A stretch of DNA of 64,000 nt from Planobispora longispora (lineage in GTDB: Bacteria; Actinomycetota; Actinomycetes; Streptosporangiales; Streptosporangiaceae), in assembly GCF_016863135.1 (NCBI RefSeq), contig NZ_BOOH01000013.1, positions 1 to 64,000 of the forward strand. Direction: 5' to 3'. Under the pieces are notes generated by a model that saw nothing but the letters and a program-made list of their open reading frames with translations, had not been told where the DNA came from and made no database searches. A program made the position numbers and the translations under genes. Below, one piece after another: positions 35,210 to 43,644 of this stretch. Each line of letters starts with the position of its first letter. The stretch's first letter is position 1.

Positions 35210-37993
35210 TCAGCCGGACGCCCGTCCGGGTCCCGTCCCGCCCGCCGGGCGGGACCCATCCGGCGGACGGGACGACGCTCGGGGTGTGGTGACCGTGCCC
35301 GAGGTGCCGTCCACGGTGATCTCGTGCCCGGTGTCGACGCGCTCGGTCGCGCGGGCCACGCCGACGACCGCCGGGATGCCGTACTCGCGGGCGACCACCG
35401 CGCCGTGCGAGTTGGCCCCGCCCATCTCCATCACCAGGCCGCCCGCGGTCAGGAACAGCGGGGTCCAGCCGGGGTCCGTGGACGGGCAGACCAGGATCTC
35501 GCCGGGTTCCAGGTGCGCCCCGGCCGGGTCGAGGACCACCCTGGCGAGGCCGGTCACCGTCCCGGCCGAGGCCGGCGTGCCGGTCAGCGCGCCGTCCGCG
35601 GCGGCGGGGGCGGCGACCGCCTCCGGCTCCGTGCCGTCCGACAGGATCACGCGAGGGAGGTGCCTGCGGCGTCCCTCACGCGCGGCCTCCTCGCGCCGCT
35701 CGGACACGAGCGCGCGCAACGGGCGGGTCCCGTCCGGACCGGACGCGGAGACCGGTTCCGGCGCCGCCGGGGCCTCGTCCGGGCCGGGCGCGGAGGTGAG
35801 GGCGGCGCGGACCTCCGGCAGGGTGAGGAAGAACACGCCGTCCGGGGAGTCGAGGACGCCGCGGGCGGTCAGCTCGGCGCCGATGGTCCGCAGCTCGGCG
35901 CGCATCGCGGCGAAGGTCGTGACCATGAGGAACTTGGGCAGCTCCCGCAGGCCGGCCAGGGCGCGGGCCCGGCCGAGGGCGAAGCGGACGATCCGGCCGC
36001 GGAGGCCGCCCGCGCGGGTGCTCAGGGCCGTGATCGTGCGGGCCGCCTCGGCGGCGCCCGCGGCGAACACGGCGTCGGGGGCCAGCGCCGGGTCGTCCAG
36101 CCGCAGATAGTTGGCCACCACGCCGATGATGTGCGTCGGATCCTCCGACCAGCGGGGCACCCCGATGTCGATCTCGGCCACCGCGCGGACGCCGTACGTC
36201 GCCAGGAACTCGCGCAGCCCCCCGTCCACCGCGGCGGGCAGCGATCCCGCGTGGAAACGCGCGGCGAGGTCGGCGGCGGGAGTGGTCAGCAGCAGGGACG
36301 CGGCCTCGGCGTCCCGGCGGATCCGGGTGGCCAGGTCCCACAGGGCCAGGTCCATCTCGGTGGTCACGTTGTGCGGCAGGCCGCGCAGGACGGTGAGCAT
36401 CTCGCCGGGGCGGGCGCGGTCGCCCAGCAGCCGGGAGGCCAGGCCGAACATGGCGAGCCCGGCCAGCGCGCTCGGCAGGATCGTCGGGACGACCGGGAAG
36501 ACCTTGGCGGCTATCGTGCGCTCGACGAGGTCGAGCCGTTCGAGCGGGGTGGCGTCCTCCGGGGAGGCGAGCCGTGCCCGCAGCTCCGCCTCCACCCGTG
36601 CCGCGTCGCGGTGCGCGGCCTCCGGGCTCAGCAGGGCCCGGACGATGCGCGGGGGGACCCGGTAGCGGGTCGCGATCCGCGCGACCCGGCGCAGAGCGGG
36701 ACGGACGGAGCGCTGGGTCACGCTGAACCGGGGGTCGCGGGCCAGCTCCCGCAGGACCACGGCCGACCTGGCCTCCATCAGGTCCAGCAGCCGGGGCGCG
36801 AGCGTCCGCCCGACCCGGCTCCGGATGACCCCGGTGACGTCGAAGAACAATCGCCCGCCGCCGACGGCGAGGATCGGCGCTCCCTCGCGGGGGTCGGGCA
36901 CCGTGATGCCGTACACCCCGGCGGCGACCGACGAGACCAGCCGGAGGACCCCCTGGCCCATCGGCGTCAAGGGCTGGTAGACCCCCTGCGCGACGCTGAA
37001 CGAGAAGTAGATCCGGGGGCCGGAGGGCGCCGGGGCGGTGGGCAGGCGCCGGGGGATCGGGAAGAGCGTGGTGATCGGGCGTGACTGGGTCAGCCAGAGG
37101 ACGCCGTCGCCGTCGATCGCCCACTCGGTGTCCTGGGGCGCCCCGTAGTGGTCCTCGACCCGCCCGCCCAGCTCGGCCAGGGCCCCGATCTGCTCGTCGG
37201 TGAGGCACGCGCCGTCCGCCGCCGTCTCGACGTGCTCGACGCCGCCCTCCGGCAGGGGCCGTACGGCCAGCAGCTTGTCTCCCAGCCGCCGCTCGGTGAT
37301 CCGCCCGGTGGCGATGTCCACCACGAAGTGGTCGGGGTTGACCGCGCCGGAGACGACGGCCTCACCGAGGCCGGGACTGGCGTCGATCACGGCCTCGCGC
37401 CGCCGCCCGGTGACGGGGTTGGCGGTGAACATCACCCCGGCGACCTCGGCCCGCACCATCTCCTGGATCACGACGGCCAGCCGCACGGTGCGGTGGTCGA
37501 TGCCGTTCGCCGCCCGGTAGGCCACGGCCCGGTCGGTCCACAGGGACGCCCAGCAGTTCCGGACCGCCTCCAGCACGGCGTCCGGGCCGATGACGTTGAG
37601 GTAGGTGTCCTGCTGCCCGGCGAAGCTGGCGTGCGGCAGGTCCTCGGCGGTGGCGGAGGAGCGGACGGCGACGGGGCCGCGCGCGCCGCGTCGTACGGCC
37701 TCGGCGATGTCGTCGGGAACCGGCGCGTCGAGAATGATCTTCCGGGCCATCGCGGCCAGCTCGCCCAGTCCCCGCGTGTCCGTGGCGGGGGTCGCCTCCA
37801 GGGAGTCGAACACCGCCTCCAGGCTGCCGGACCGCTCGGTGACCCGCCGGTATGCCTCGGTGGTGACGCACCGGCCCGGCGGGACGGGGAGCCCGGCGGC
37901 GGTCAGCACGCCGAGATTGGCGGCCTTGCCGCCGACGAGCGGCAGCGCGTCCGCTCCGATCTCGTGAAATTCCAGGATCAGTGGAGCGTTCAT
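35210..37993 (-). CDS. PEP-synthase-like dikinase, rifampin phosphotransferase type
   Basis: A 927-residue three-domain enzyme. Residues about 1-325 form the ATP-grasp-like PEP/pyruvate-binding domain (LVGGKAANLG near 15-25, VRSSATAEDLPHASFAGQQDTYLNV near 110-135, GLGEAVVSGAVNPDHFVV). A large variable middle domain follows. The C-terminal swivelling domain has the phosphohistidine at about His863 in GGANSHGAVVAREYGIPAVVGV; the HGAVVAREYGIP form is that of rifampin phosphotransferases, not of PpsA (TSHAAI). It may inactivate rifamycins or phosphorylate another compound. ATG 37993 has AAGGAGG seven bases upstream. No rifamycin-associated palindrome was seen in front. Confidence 0.75.
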   Translation of the reverse strand: MNAPLILEFHEIGADALPLVGGKAANLGVLTAAGLPVPPGRCVTTEAYRRVTERSGSLEAVFDSLEATPATDTRGLGELAAMARKIILDAPVPDDIAEAVRRGARGPVAVRSSATAEDLPHASFAGQQDTYLNVIGPDAVLEAVRNCWASLWTDRAVAYRAANGIDHRTVRLAVVIQEMVRAEVAGVMFTANPVTGRRREAVIDASPGLGEAVVSGAVNPDHFVVDIATGRITERRLGDKLLAVRPLPEGGVEHVETAADGACLTDEQIGALAELGGRVEDHYGAPQDTEWAIDGDGVLWLTQSRPITTLFPIPRRLPTAPAPSGPRIYFSFSVAQGVYQPLTPMGQGVLRLVSSVAAGVYGITVPDPREGAPILAVGGGRLFFDVTGVIRSRVGRTLAPRLLDLMEARSAVVLRELARDPRFSVTQRSVRPALRRVARIATRYRVPPRIVRALLSPEAAHRDAARVEAELRARLASPEDATPLERLDLVERTIAAKVFPVVPTILPSALAGLAMFGLASRLLGDRARPGEMLTVLRGLPHNVTTEMDLALWDLATRIRRDAEAASLLLTTPAADLAARFHAGSLPAAVDGGLREFLATYGVRAVAEIDIGVPRWSEDPTHIIGVVANYLRLDDPALAPDAVFAAGAAEAARTITALSTRAGGLRGRIVRFALGRARALAGLRELPKFLMVTTFAAMRAELRTIGAELTARGVLDSPDGVFFLTLPEVRAALTSAPGPDEAPAAPEPVSASGPDGTRPLRALVSERREEAAREGRRRHLPRVILSDGTEPEAVAAPAAADGALTGTPASAGTVTGLARVVLDPAGAHLEPGEILVCPSTDPGWTPLFLTAGGLVMEMGGANSHGAVVAREYGIPAVVGVARATERVDTGHEITVDGTSGTVTTPRASSRPPDGSRPAGGTGPGRASG

Positions 37994-38100
37994 GGTCGGG
38001 CCTCCTTGAACTCCACGATAAATCCGCGCGGCCATTAAATCAACAAGTGATGAAATAGTGGTCCGCCCGGAAGGGCTCAGGGGGCCAAGGGCTCAGAGGC

Positions 38101-38937
38101 TCAGGAGGTCGGCCGGAGGCGCACGCAGCACAGGCCGGGGGCGGGGGCGAGGCGGGCGGTCATCTCGGCGAGGGCCATGCCGTCCAGCACCCCGTCGAGC
38201 AGGTGCAGGTTCATCCCGCAGACGAGATCGGTGTGCTCGCGCGCCAGGACGTGGAAGGGGCAGTTGCGCAGGACGATGTCCCCGTCCCCGTCCCCGTCCC
38301 CGTCCCCGTCCCTGTCTGCGTCCCCGTCCCTGTCCGCGATGCGGGGCTCGTAGCCGTGGGCCGCGAGGGCGGCGAGCAGGGCGGCGCGGGCATCCTCGGC
38401 CTCGGCGACCCCTCCGGGTCTCCCGGCCCCCTCGTCACGTCCGGCTTCCCTGGTCTCCCCGCTCTTCCCGGCTCCTCCGGCTTCCCGGTCGCCCGCGGCC
38501 GGGCGCGCCGCCTGACCGATCTCCCTGCCCAGCCGGTGCGCCCGCCGCTCCAGCGCCGCCCGCGGCGACTCCCCGGACCGCTCGGCCTCCTGGAGGGCGC
38601 CGGCCAGCAGCAGGCCGGCCAGGTCGTAGTGGCGCTCGGGCAGGGAGACGGCGACGTCGCAGGCCGCGCGCCGGTACAGCTTGGCGGGGCGGCCGGCGCC
38701 GGGCCCGGTCCGGCCGGTGCGCCGGGCGAAGACCGTCTCCAGCAGTCCCTGCTCGGCGAGCCGTTCGAGATGGAAGGCCGCGGTGGTGCGCGGCAGGTCC
38801 AGAGCCTCGGCGACGTCGTCGCGGCTCACGGGCTCCGGCCGCCCTGTGACGTGGTCGTACACCTGGCGGCGCGTCGGCTCGCCGAGCGTGGCGACGGCGG
38901 TGATCCGGGCGGCCCTGAGCTCCTCGTGTTCGTCCAC
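38101..38937 (-). CDS. HTH regulator with C-terminal cysteine cluster, SufR-like
   Basis: A 278-residue regulator. Residues about 5-75 form a winged helix (TRRQVYDHVTGRPEPVSRDDVAEALDLPRTTAAFHLERLAEQGLLETVF). The C-terminal region carries cysteines in NCPFHVLAREHTDLVCGMNLHLL and GLCCVRLRP, an arrangement like the Fe-S-binding Cys of SufR. It may therefore sense redox or iron-sulfur status. Between them lies a low-complexity stretch ending in (DG)n encoded by a six-base repeat, which makes this protein longer than its relatives. The start is GTG 38937, with a TATAGA -10 about ten bases upstream, so the transcript is probably leaderless. It diverges from the doxX-flavoprotein genes. Confidence 0.8.
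   Translation of the reverse strand: MDEHEELRAARITAVATLGEPTRRQVYDHVTGRPEPVSRDDVAEALDLPRTTAAFHLERLAEQGLLETVFARRTGRTGPGAGRPAKLYRRAACDVAVSLPERHYDLAGLLLAGALQEAERSGESPRAALERRAHRLGREIGQAARPAAGDREAGGAGKSGETREAGRDEGAGRPGGVAEAEDARAALLAALAAHGYEPRIADRDGDADRDGDGDGDGDGDIVLRNCPFHVLAREHTDLVCGMNLHLLDGVLDGMALAEMTARLAPAPGLCCVRLRPTS
38278..38332 (-). repeat. Six-base microsatellite inside the SufR-like gene
   Basis: CCCCGT (GGGGAC on the coding strand) is repeated about five times in perfect register, then in degenerate copies with CTGTCC and TGCGTC variants. It encodes alternating Asp-Gly. Copy-number change would alter length without shifting frame. Confidence 0.85.
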
Positions 38938-38945
38938 GGAACCAC

Positions 38946-38991
38946 TCTATAGCCAACTTCCATTGACTAAATGAGGGGAGGGGGCTAGCTT
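38946..38991. promoter_or_regulatory. Divergent promoters between the SufR-like regulator and doxX
   Basis: On the plus strand TTGACT (38963-38968) and TAGCTT (38986-38991) are separated by 17 bases, a good housekeeping promoter for doxX. On the minus strand TATAGA (38951-38946) is a good -10 for the regulator with a weak -35. The two overlap back-to-back, which would let a regulator bound here affect both. Confidence 0.6.
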
Positions 38992-39030
38992 TCTAACTGA
39001 AGTGAATCCTGTCTTTAGAAGGAGAAAACC

Positions 39031-39471
39031 ATGCTCTCCAGCACTCCCGCCACGGGCTCTACGGGCGAGGCGGCCCTGTCCGACCCCGCCTACCGGGCGT
39101 TCCTGCTCCTGCGCGTGGTGTTCGCCGCGGCGCCGATCCTGTTCGGGCTGGACAAGTTCGCCGGCCTGCTCACCGACTGGCCGCGCTACCTCGCGCCGTG
39201 GATCGACGGCATCGTCCCGGGCACCGCCGAGCAGGCCATGTACGCCGTCGGCGTCATCGAGATCGTCGCCGGGATCACGGTCGCGCTGCTGCCGCGGTTC
39301 GGCGGCTGGATCGTGGCCGCCTGGCTCGCCGGGATCATCCTCAACCTGCTGACCGGCCCGGGCTTGTACGACGTCGCCCTGCGGGACTTCGGACTCCTGG
39401 CCGCCGCCGTGGCGCTGGCCCTGCTCGCCTCCCGGTACTCTCCCGCCCGGCGCGACCGTTCCCCATACTGA
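39031..39471 (+). CDS. DoxX-family membrane protein
   Basis: A 146-residue protein with four hydrophobic segments in the DoxX/DoxD-like arrangement (RAFLLLRVVFAAAPILFGLDKFAGLLTDWPRYLAPWID, then GVIEIVAGITVALLPRFGGWIVAAWLAGIILNLL). Members are linked to quinone or thiol redox at the membrane, including a mycobacterial complex with superoxide dismutase. GAAGGAG at 39018-39024 precedes ATG 39031 by six bases, and a clear promoter lies 40 bases further upstream. It is followed 62 bases later by a flavoprotein reductase, with which it may form a redox pair. Confidence 0.85.
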   Translation: MLSSTPATGSTGEAALSDPAYRAFLLLRVVFAAAPILFGLDKFAGLLTDWPRYLAPWIDGIVPGTAEQAMYAVGVIEIVAGITVALLPRFGGWIVAAWLAGIILNLLTGPGLYDVALRDFGLLAAAVALALLASRYSPARRDRSPY

Positions 39472-39533
39472 GTTCTCAGGCCGTACCGGCTTCTCAAGCT
39501 GTGCCGGCGTCCGAGCCGAGAGAAAGGGCTCCC

Positions 39534-40769
39534 ATGGCCACCGAGCAGACGTTCGTCATCGTCGGAGCGGGCCTCGCGGGGGCGAAGGCCGCCCAGACCC
39601 TGCGGGAGGAGGGGTTCGCCGGCAGGATCGTCCTCATCGGCGCCGAGACCGAGCGGCCGTACGAACGTCCGCCGCTGTCGAAGGGCTACCTGCTCGGCAA
39701 GGAGGAGAGGGCCAAGATCTACGTCCACGACGAGGGCTGGTACGGCGAGAACGCGGTGGAGCTGCTCTCCGGCAGGCGCGTGACGCGTCTCGACCGGAGC
39801 GCCCGCCAGGTCGAGCTGGACGACGGGGGCCGCCTCGCCTACGACAAGCTCCTGCTGGCCACCGGCTCGTCCCCGCGCCGCCTCGACCTGCTGGGCGCGG
39901 ACCTGGAGGGCGTGCACTACCTGCGCACCGTCGCCGACTCCGAGCGGCTCCGCGACGCCCTCCGGGGCGGCGGCCGGGTGGTCGTGGTGGGGGCCGGATG
40001 GATCGGGCTGGAGACCGCCGCCGCCGCGTGGGAGCACGGCTGCGAGGTGACCGTGGTCGAACCCCGGCCCGTGCCGCTGGAGGCCGCGCTCGGTCCGGAG
40101 ATGGGCGCGTTCTTCGCCGACGTCCATCGCGGTCACGGCGTCGAGGTGCGGCTCGGCCTGGCGGTGGCCGGGTTCATCGGCGACAAGCACGTCCGCGCGG
40201 TGGCGGTGGACGGCGGCGACCAGATCCCGGCCGACGCGGTGGTCGTGGGCGTCGGCGCGCGGCCGGAGACCGGCATCGCCGAGCGGGCGGGCCTGACCGT
40301 CGGCAACGGCGTCCGCGTCGACGCGGCCCTGCGCACCAGCGACCCCTCCGTCTACGCCGCCGGCGACGTGGCCGAGGCCTTCCATCCGCGGTTCGGCACG
40401 CACATCCGCGTGGAGCACTGGGCCAACGCCCTCAACGGCGGACCGGCCGCGGCCAGGTCCATGCTCGGGCAGGAGGTCGTCTACGACCGCCTGCCGTACT
40501 TCTACACCGACCAGTACGACGTGGGCATGGAGTTCTCCGGCTGGTTCGTCCCGGGCGGCTACGACGAGGTGGTCGTCCGCGGGGACCTGCGGGCGCGCGA
40601 CTTCCACGCCTTCTGGCTGGCCGGGGGGCACGTCGTGGCCGGGATGCACGTCAACCGGTGGGACGAGGGCGTCGCCCCGGTCCAGGAGCTGATCCGCATG
40701 GCCGCCCCCGTCGACCGCGACCGCCTCGCCGATCCCGCGGTCCCCCTGCCGGACCTCGCGAAGCTCTGA
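39534..40769 (+). CDS. FAD/NAD(P)-dependent ferredoxin reductase-like oxidoreductase
   Basis: A 411-residue pyridine nucleotide-disulfide-type flavoprotein of the ferredoxin/rubredoxin reductase (BphA4-like) class. The FAD motif is FVIVGAGLAGAKAAQTLREEG (about residues 7-27), the NAD(P) motif VVVVGAGWIGLETAAAAWEHG (about 146-166), and the second FAD contact YAAGDVAEAFHPRFG. A C-terminal reductase domain contains YFYTDQYDVGMEFSGW. It would pass electrons from NAD(P)H to a ferredoxin, which is not encoded nearby. ATG 39534 has AGAAAGG about seven bases upstream. Likely co-transcribed with doxX. Confidence 0.9.
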   Translation: MATEQTFVIVGAGLAGAKAAQTLREEGFAGRIVLIGAETERPYERPPLSKGYLLGKEERAKIYVHDEGWYGENAVELLSGRRVTRLDRSARQVELDDGGRLAYDKLLLATGSSPRRLDLLGADLEGVHYLRTVADSERLRDALRGGGRVVVVGAGWIGLETAAAAWEHGCEVTVVEPRPVPLEAALGPEMGAFFADVHRGHGVEVRLGLAVAGFIGDKHVRAVAVDGGDQIPADAVVVGVGARPETGIAERAGLTVGNGVRVDAALRTSDPSVYAAGDVAEAFHPRFGTHIRVEHWANALNGGPAAARSMLGQEVVYDRLPYFYTDQYDVGMEFSGWFVPGGYDEVVVRGDLRARDFHAFWLAGGHVVAGMHVNRWDEGVAPVQELIRMAAPVDRDRLADPAVPLPDLAKL

Positions 40770-40800
40770 CCGCTCCCCGCCGGGCCGGCAGGGGCGGTCC

Positions 40801-40870
40801 GGCGGGTGGTGCGACGGCGGAGAGCGGGATGGCGGGTGGTGCGACGACGGGGAGCGGCCCGGCGGGTGAG
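40801..40870. repeat. 30-bp tandem repeat, two copies plus a partial third
   Basis: Units 40801-40830 and 40831-40860 both begin GGCGGGTGGTGCGACG and differ at few positions; a third start GGCGGGTGAG follows at 40861. The array fills the space between the flavoprotein and lipoprotein genes. Confidence 0.85.
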
Positions 40871-40923
40871 ATCCGATCCGCATCGGGCCGAACCGCCGGC
40901 GGCTCCGCGGGGTAGAAAGATTT

Positions 40924-41595
40924 ATGAGGTCTCGTCTCCTCCCCGCCGTTCTGCTGGCTCTGACGGTCGCCGGGACGGTCTCCGGCTGCCAGCCGGACCC
41001 CTTCCCGCCCGCCGGAGCCGGGAGCGGGAGCACCGCGCCGGAGCCCACGGGCGCCGTGCCGGGGTCCGCAGGCATCACACCGGACTTCGGGAGCGCCACG
41101 CCGGATCCCGCGGCGAAGCTGCGCCGCCCGTGGCCGGACTCACGGCTCGGGCCGGGGGAGCGCTGCCCGGTCACCACCGAGACCACGCGCCCGGACCCGG
41201 AGCTCGCGCCGCTGCAGGGCACGGGCCGGGCAGGGCCGGTGGGGCTGGGCGCGGACGGCCGGCTGGAGTACCTCCACCCCGACGACGGCGGCTGGACGGA
41301 CCGCTCCTGGGGCGGGCAGAAGGTGCTGTGGGCGGTGGACCCCGGGCTGGACACGCTCGTGCTGGTCCGCGGCCGCCGGCTCGACGGCCCCGGCGAGGTG
41401 GCCTTCGGCGACCCCGCCGCACCCGAGCTCCTGCTCGACCCGGCCGAGGACGCCAAGCCCGGCGGCTGGCGGGACCATCCGTCCTACACGCGGCTGCGCG
41501 CCCCCGGCTGCTACGCCTACCGGATCGACACGGAGGCGGGCTCCTTCATGATCGTCTTTCGTGCCGTCGGTCCCGCGGTGACTCCCGGCGGCTGA
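40924..41595 (+). CDS. Putative lipoprotein of unknown function
   Basis: Unrecognised. The 223-residue product begins MRSRLLPAVLLALTVAGTV and continues into the lipobox VSGC (Cys about 22), so it should be anchored outside the membrane. A Pro/Ser/Gly-rich spacer of about 45 residues leads to a globular part with CPVTTETTRP, DDGGWTDRSWGGQKVLWAVDPGLDTLVLVRGRRLDG and GCYAYRIDTEAGSFMIVF, the two cysteines being possible disulfide partners. The ending resembles small actinobacterial lipoproteins with a beta-sandwich. It stops just before a strong bidirectional terminator. Confidence 0.65.
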   Translation: MRSRLLPAVLLALTVAGTVSGCQPDPFPPAGAGSGSTAPEPTGAVPGSAGITPDFGSATPDPAAKLRRPWPDSRLGPGERCPVTTETTRPDPELAPLQGTGRAGPVGLGADGRLEYLHPDDGGWTDRSWGGQKVLWAVDPGLDTLVLVRGRRLDGPGEVAFGDPAAPELLLDPAEDAKPGGWRDHPSYTRLRAPGCYAYRIDTEAGSFMIVFRAVGPAVTPGG

Positions 41596-41598
41596 GCC

Positions 41599-41642
41599 CT
41601 CCCCCCGGCCCGGCGACCCGCTCACGCCGGGCCCGGGGGGAG
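41599..41642. terminator. Bidirectional terminator between convergent genes
   Basis: CTCCCCCCGGCCCGGCG at 41599-41615 pairs with CGCCGGGCCCGGGGGGAG at 41625-41642, with one bulged base and a nine-base loop. It lies between the lipoprotein stop and the end of the opposing zinc-finger gene. Confidence 0.85.
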
Positions 41643-41653
41643 GAGCCGGCGGC

Positions 41654-42025
41654 TCATTCCTCCCCGGAGAACCTCTCCCAGGCGGACTGCCGCGTCATGC
41701 CCAGGGCCGCGCCGATCCTGGCCCAGGTGACGCCGCGGGCGCGCAGCCTGCCGACCCAGGTCTGCAGGTCGTCCTCGACCTGGGAGGCCACCGCCGCGAC
41801 GCGGGGCAGGTGGTCGAGCATCTGCTCGTCGGTCATGCTCTCGGCCCAGGGGATCTCGGGCTCGGACGCGGCCTCCCGCACCTGGCTGAGGATGTCGTTG
41901 CAGAGCCGGACGCACTCGTCGCAGATGTGCACACCGGGGCCGGCGATCAGCTTGCCCACCTCGGTGCCGGCCTTCCCGCAGAAGGAGCAGCGGAGCTTCT
42001 CGCGGGTGGGGGACGTGGTGCTCAT
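41654..42025 (-). CDS. ClpX-type C4 zinc-finger protein with helix-turn-helix tail
   Basis: A 123-residue protein. Residues about 10-50 match the ClpX zinc-binding domain (CSFCGK and [14 protein letters not shown] give the four Zn cysteines), but there is no AAA+ ATPase. The rest is helical and ends in [32 protein letters not shown], which reads like a DNA-binding helix-turn-helix. It could be a small regulator that uses the zinc finger for dimerisation. ATG 42025 has GAGGAGGA four bases upstream; ATG 42043 is an alternative. Two identical palindromes flank its promoter, suggesting repression, possibly autoregulation. Confidence 0.85.
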   Translation of the reverse strand: MSTTSPTREKLRCSFCGKAGTEVGKLIAGPGVHICDECVRLCNDILSQVREAASEPEIPWAESMTDEQMLDHLPRVAAVASQVEDDLQTWVGRLRARGVTWARIGAALGMTRQSAWERFSGEE

Positions 42026-42048
42026 CGAGTCCTCCTCGATCATCGCCT

Positions 42049-42105
42049 GTCAGGCTGAGCCTGACGCCATGGGGTGACCGTACGCCGTCAGGGATAGCCT
42101 GACAA
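42049..42105 (-). promoter_or_regulatory. Promoter framed by two GTCAGG-N5-CCTGAC operators
   Basis: GTCAGGCTGAGCCTGAC (42049-42065) and GTCAGGGATAGCCTGAC (42087-42103) share GTCAGG-N5-CCTGAC and are 38 bp apart. On the minus strand TTGTCA (42105-42100) and TACGGT (42082-42077) form a promoter with 17-bp spacing. The upstream operator covers the -35 and the downstream one covers about +5 to +21, a standard repressor layout. Confidence 0.7.
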
Positions 42106-42353
42106 GAGGCGTCGCGCGATGACCGGAACCCGGCCGGGGGCGGATGGTGCGGGTGTGACGGGAGGGGCTTCAGAGGGTCACGGTAAAATGAGTCCAATTT
42201 GTGGCATAAGATGGCTTGTTGGTGCGTTCTGAACGGATGCACGCAATGACCGCACGGCGGCCGCTATGAGCGGTATCTACCCCGGTCGAAGCCCAAGCAC
42301 GACGGGGCGCTCCCGACCGGGGAGCGCTCCGTCTGGACTCGGACGGAGACCCG
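42106..42353 (+). other. Spacer and leader before the MFS gene
   Basis: No gene seen. It contains an AT-richer patch (TAAAAT at 42184-42189 and TAAGAT at 42206-42211 are possible -10 elements without good -35 boxes). A stable hairpin pairs GACGGGGCGCTCCC (42301-42314) with GGGAGCGCTCCGTC (42320-42333), 14 bp with one G-U, ending 20 bases before the MFS start. It may act as an attenuator or RNA stabiliser. Confidence 0.5.
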
Positions 42354-43580
42354 TTGAAGTCTTACCTCGCCGTTCTCGGCTCCCCCGGCGCCTGGCGATT
42401 CCTCGCCCCCGCCTTCCTGGCCCGCCTGCCGTACGCCATGTTGCAGCTCGGCATCCTCCTGCTCGTGGAGTGGTCCACCGGCTCGTACGGCGCCGCGGGC
42501 ATCGCCTCCGCCGCCGCGGCCGTGACGCAGGCGCTGGTCGGGCCGCGGACCGGACGCCTGGCCGACAGGTACGGCCAGGCCAGGGTGCTCCTGCCGCAGA
42601 TCGTCGTCCACGCCGTCGCGCTCGGCACGCTGCTGGCGCTGGCCGCGACGCAGGCCCCGGCCGCCGTGCTGGTGGCCGTCTCGGCGCTGGCCGGCGGGTC
42701 GATGCCGCAGGTCGGCTCGATGGTCCGGGCCCGGTGGGCGCACGTTCTCGGCGGGACGGGGAAGCTGAACACGGCCTTCGCCCTGGAGTCGATCACCGAT
42801 GAGCTGACCTTCACCCTCGCCCCGGTCCTGCTGGTCGCTCTCTCGACCGGTTTCTCCCCGGTCTGGGCCCTGTCGGCGGCGCTGGTCATGGTCGTGGCGG
42901 GCACGCTGATGTTCGCCGCGGTCCGCAGGGGCGCCCCCGAGCCGATGCCGGTCCGCGTCAGGTCCCAGGGCGGCGTGCTCCGGCTGCGCGGGGTGGCCGT
43001 GCTCGCCCTCGCCTTCGTCGCCCTCGGCACCGTCTTCGGCAGCCTCCAGGTCGGCATCACCTCCACCACCGCCGCCCTCGGCCAGCCCGGCGCGGCCGGG
43101 CCGATCTACGCGACGTTCTCCGGCGCCAGCCTCGTCGGCGGCGCCCTCTACGGCGTCACGCGATGGCGGGTGGGGGCCGAGATCAGGCTGGCGGCGACGG
43201 TCGCCCTGCTCTCCGCGGCCACGGTCGCGCTGAGCTTCGCCGGATCCGTGCCTCCGCTGTACGGCGCCGCCGCCCTGGCCGGGTTCGTGATCGCCCCCGC
43301 GGTGATCACGGGTTACACCCTGGTGGAACGGCTCGTCCCGGCCGAGGTCAGGACCGAGGCGTTCACCTGGCTGAACGGCGCGATCGGCCTGGGCATCGCC
43401 ACCGGCGCCGCGGTCGCCGGCCAGCTCGTGGACCGGTTCGGCTCCACTTTCGCCTTCCTCGTTCCCCCGGTGACCACCGGCCTGGCCGCCCTGCTGGTGC
43501 TGTCCTTCCTGCGCACGCTGCGGCCCGGAGGCAGGGGGCGGTCCCGGGCCCGGGACCGCGAGCTCGTCACGACGTCATGA
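42354..43580 (+). CDS. Major facilitator superfamily transporter
   Basis: A 408-residue membrane protein with about twelve helices. The cytoplasmic loop 2-3 motif is GPRTGRLADRYGQARVL, a variant of the MFS A-motif (GxLaDrxGrr). The family resembles YfcJ/NepI-like actinobacterial drug or sugar exporters; no substrate can be named. The TTG at 42354 has a GGACGGAG ribosome site four to six bases upstream and directly follows a leader hairpin. Loop regions with RAGGVLRLRGVAVLALAFVALG-type sequence separate the two six-helix halves. It converges on the desaturase gene. Confidence 0.85.
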   Translation: MKSYLAVLGSPGAWRFLAPAFLARLPYAMLQLGILLLVEWSTGSYGAAGIASAAAAVTQALVGPRTGRLADRYGQARVLLPQIVVHAVALGTLLALAATQAPAAVLVAVSALAGGSMPQVGSMVRARWAHVLGGTGKLNTAFALESITDELTFTLAPVLLVALSTGFSPVWALSAALVMVVAGTLMFAAVRRGAPEPMPVRVRSQGGVLRLRGVAVLALAFVALGTVFGSLQVGITSTTAALGQPGAAGPIYATFSGASLVGGALYGVTRWRVGAEIRLAATVALLSAATVALSFAGSVPPLYGAAALAGFVIAPAVITGYTLVERLVPAEVRTEAFTWLNGAIGLGIATGAAVAGQLVDRFGSTFAFLVPPVTTGLAALLVLSFLRTLRPGGRGRSRARDRELVTTS

Positions 43581-43644
43581 TCCCGGCGCCGTGATCTCGC
43601 CGCCGCCCGGGGGTGAGCCTCGCTCCGGCCCGAGCGGGCCCGGC

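Noticed and set aside
37994-38100. Rifamycin-associated regulatory palindrome before the Rph-like gene
   Set aside because: The spacer contains AT-rich sequence and a good ribosome site but no inverted repeat of the expected size.
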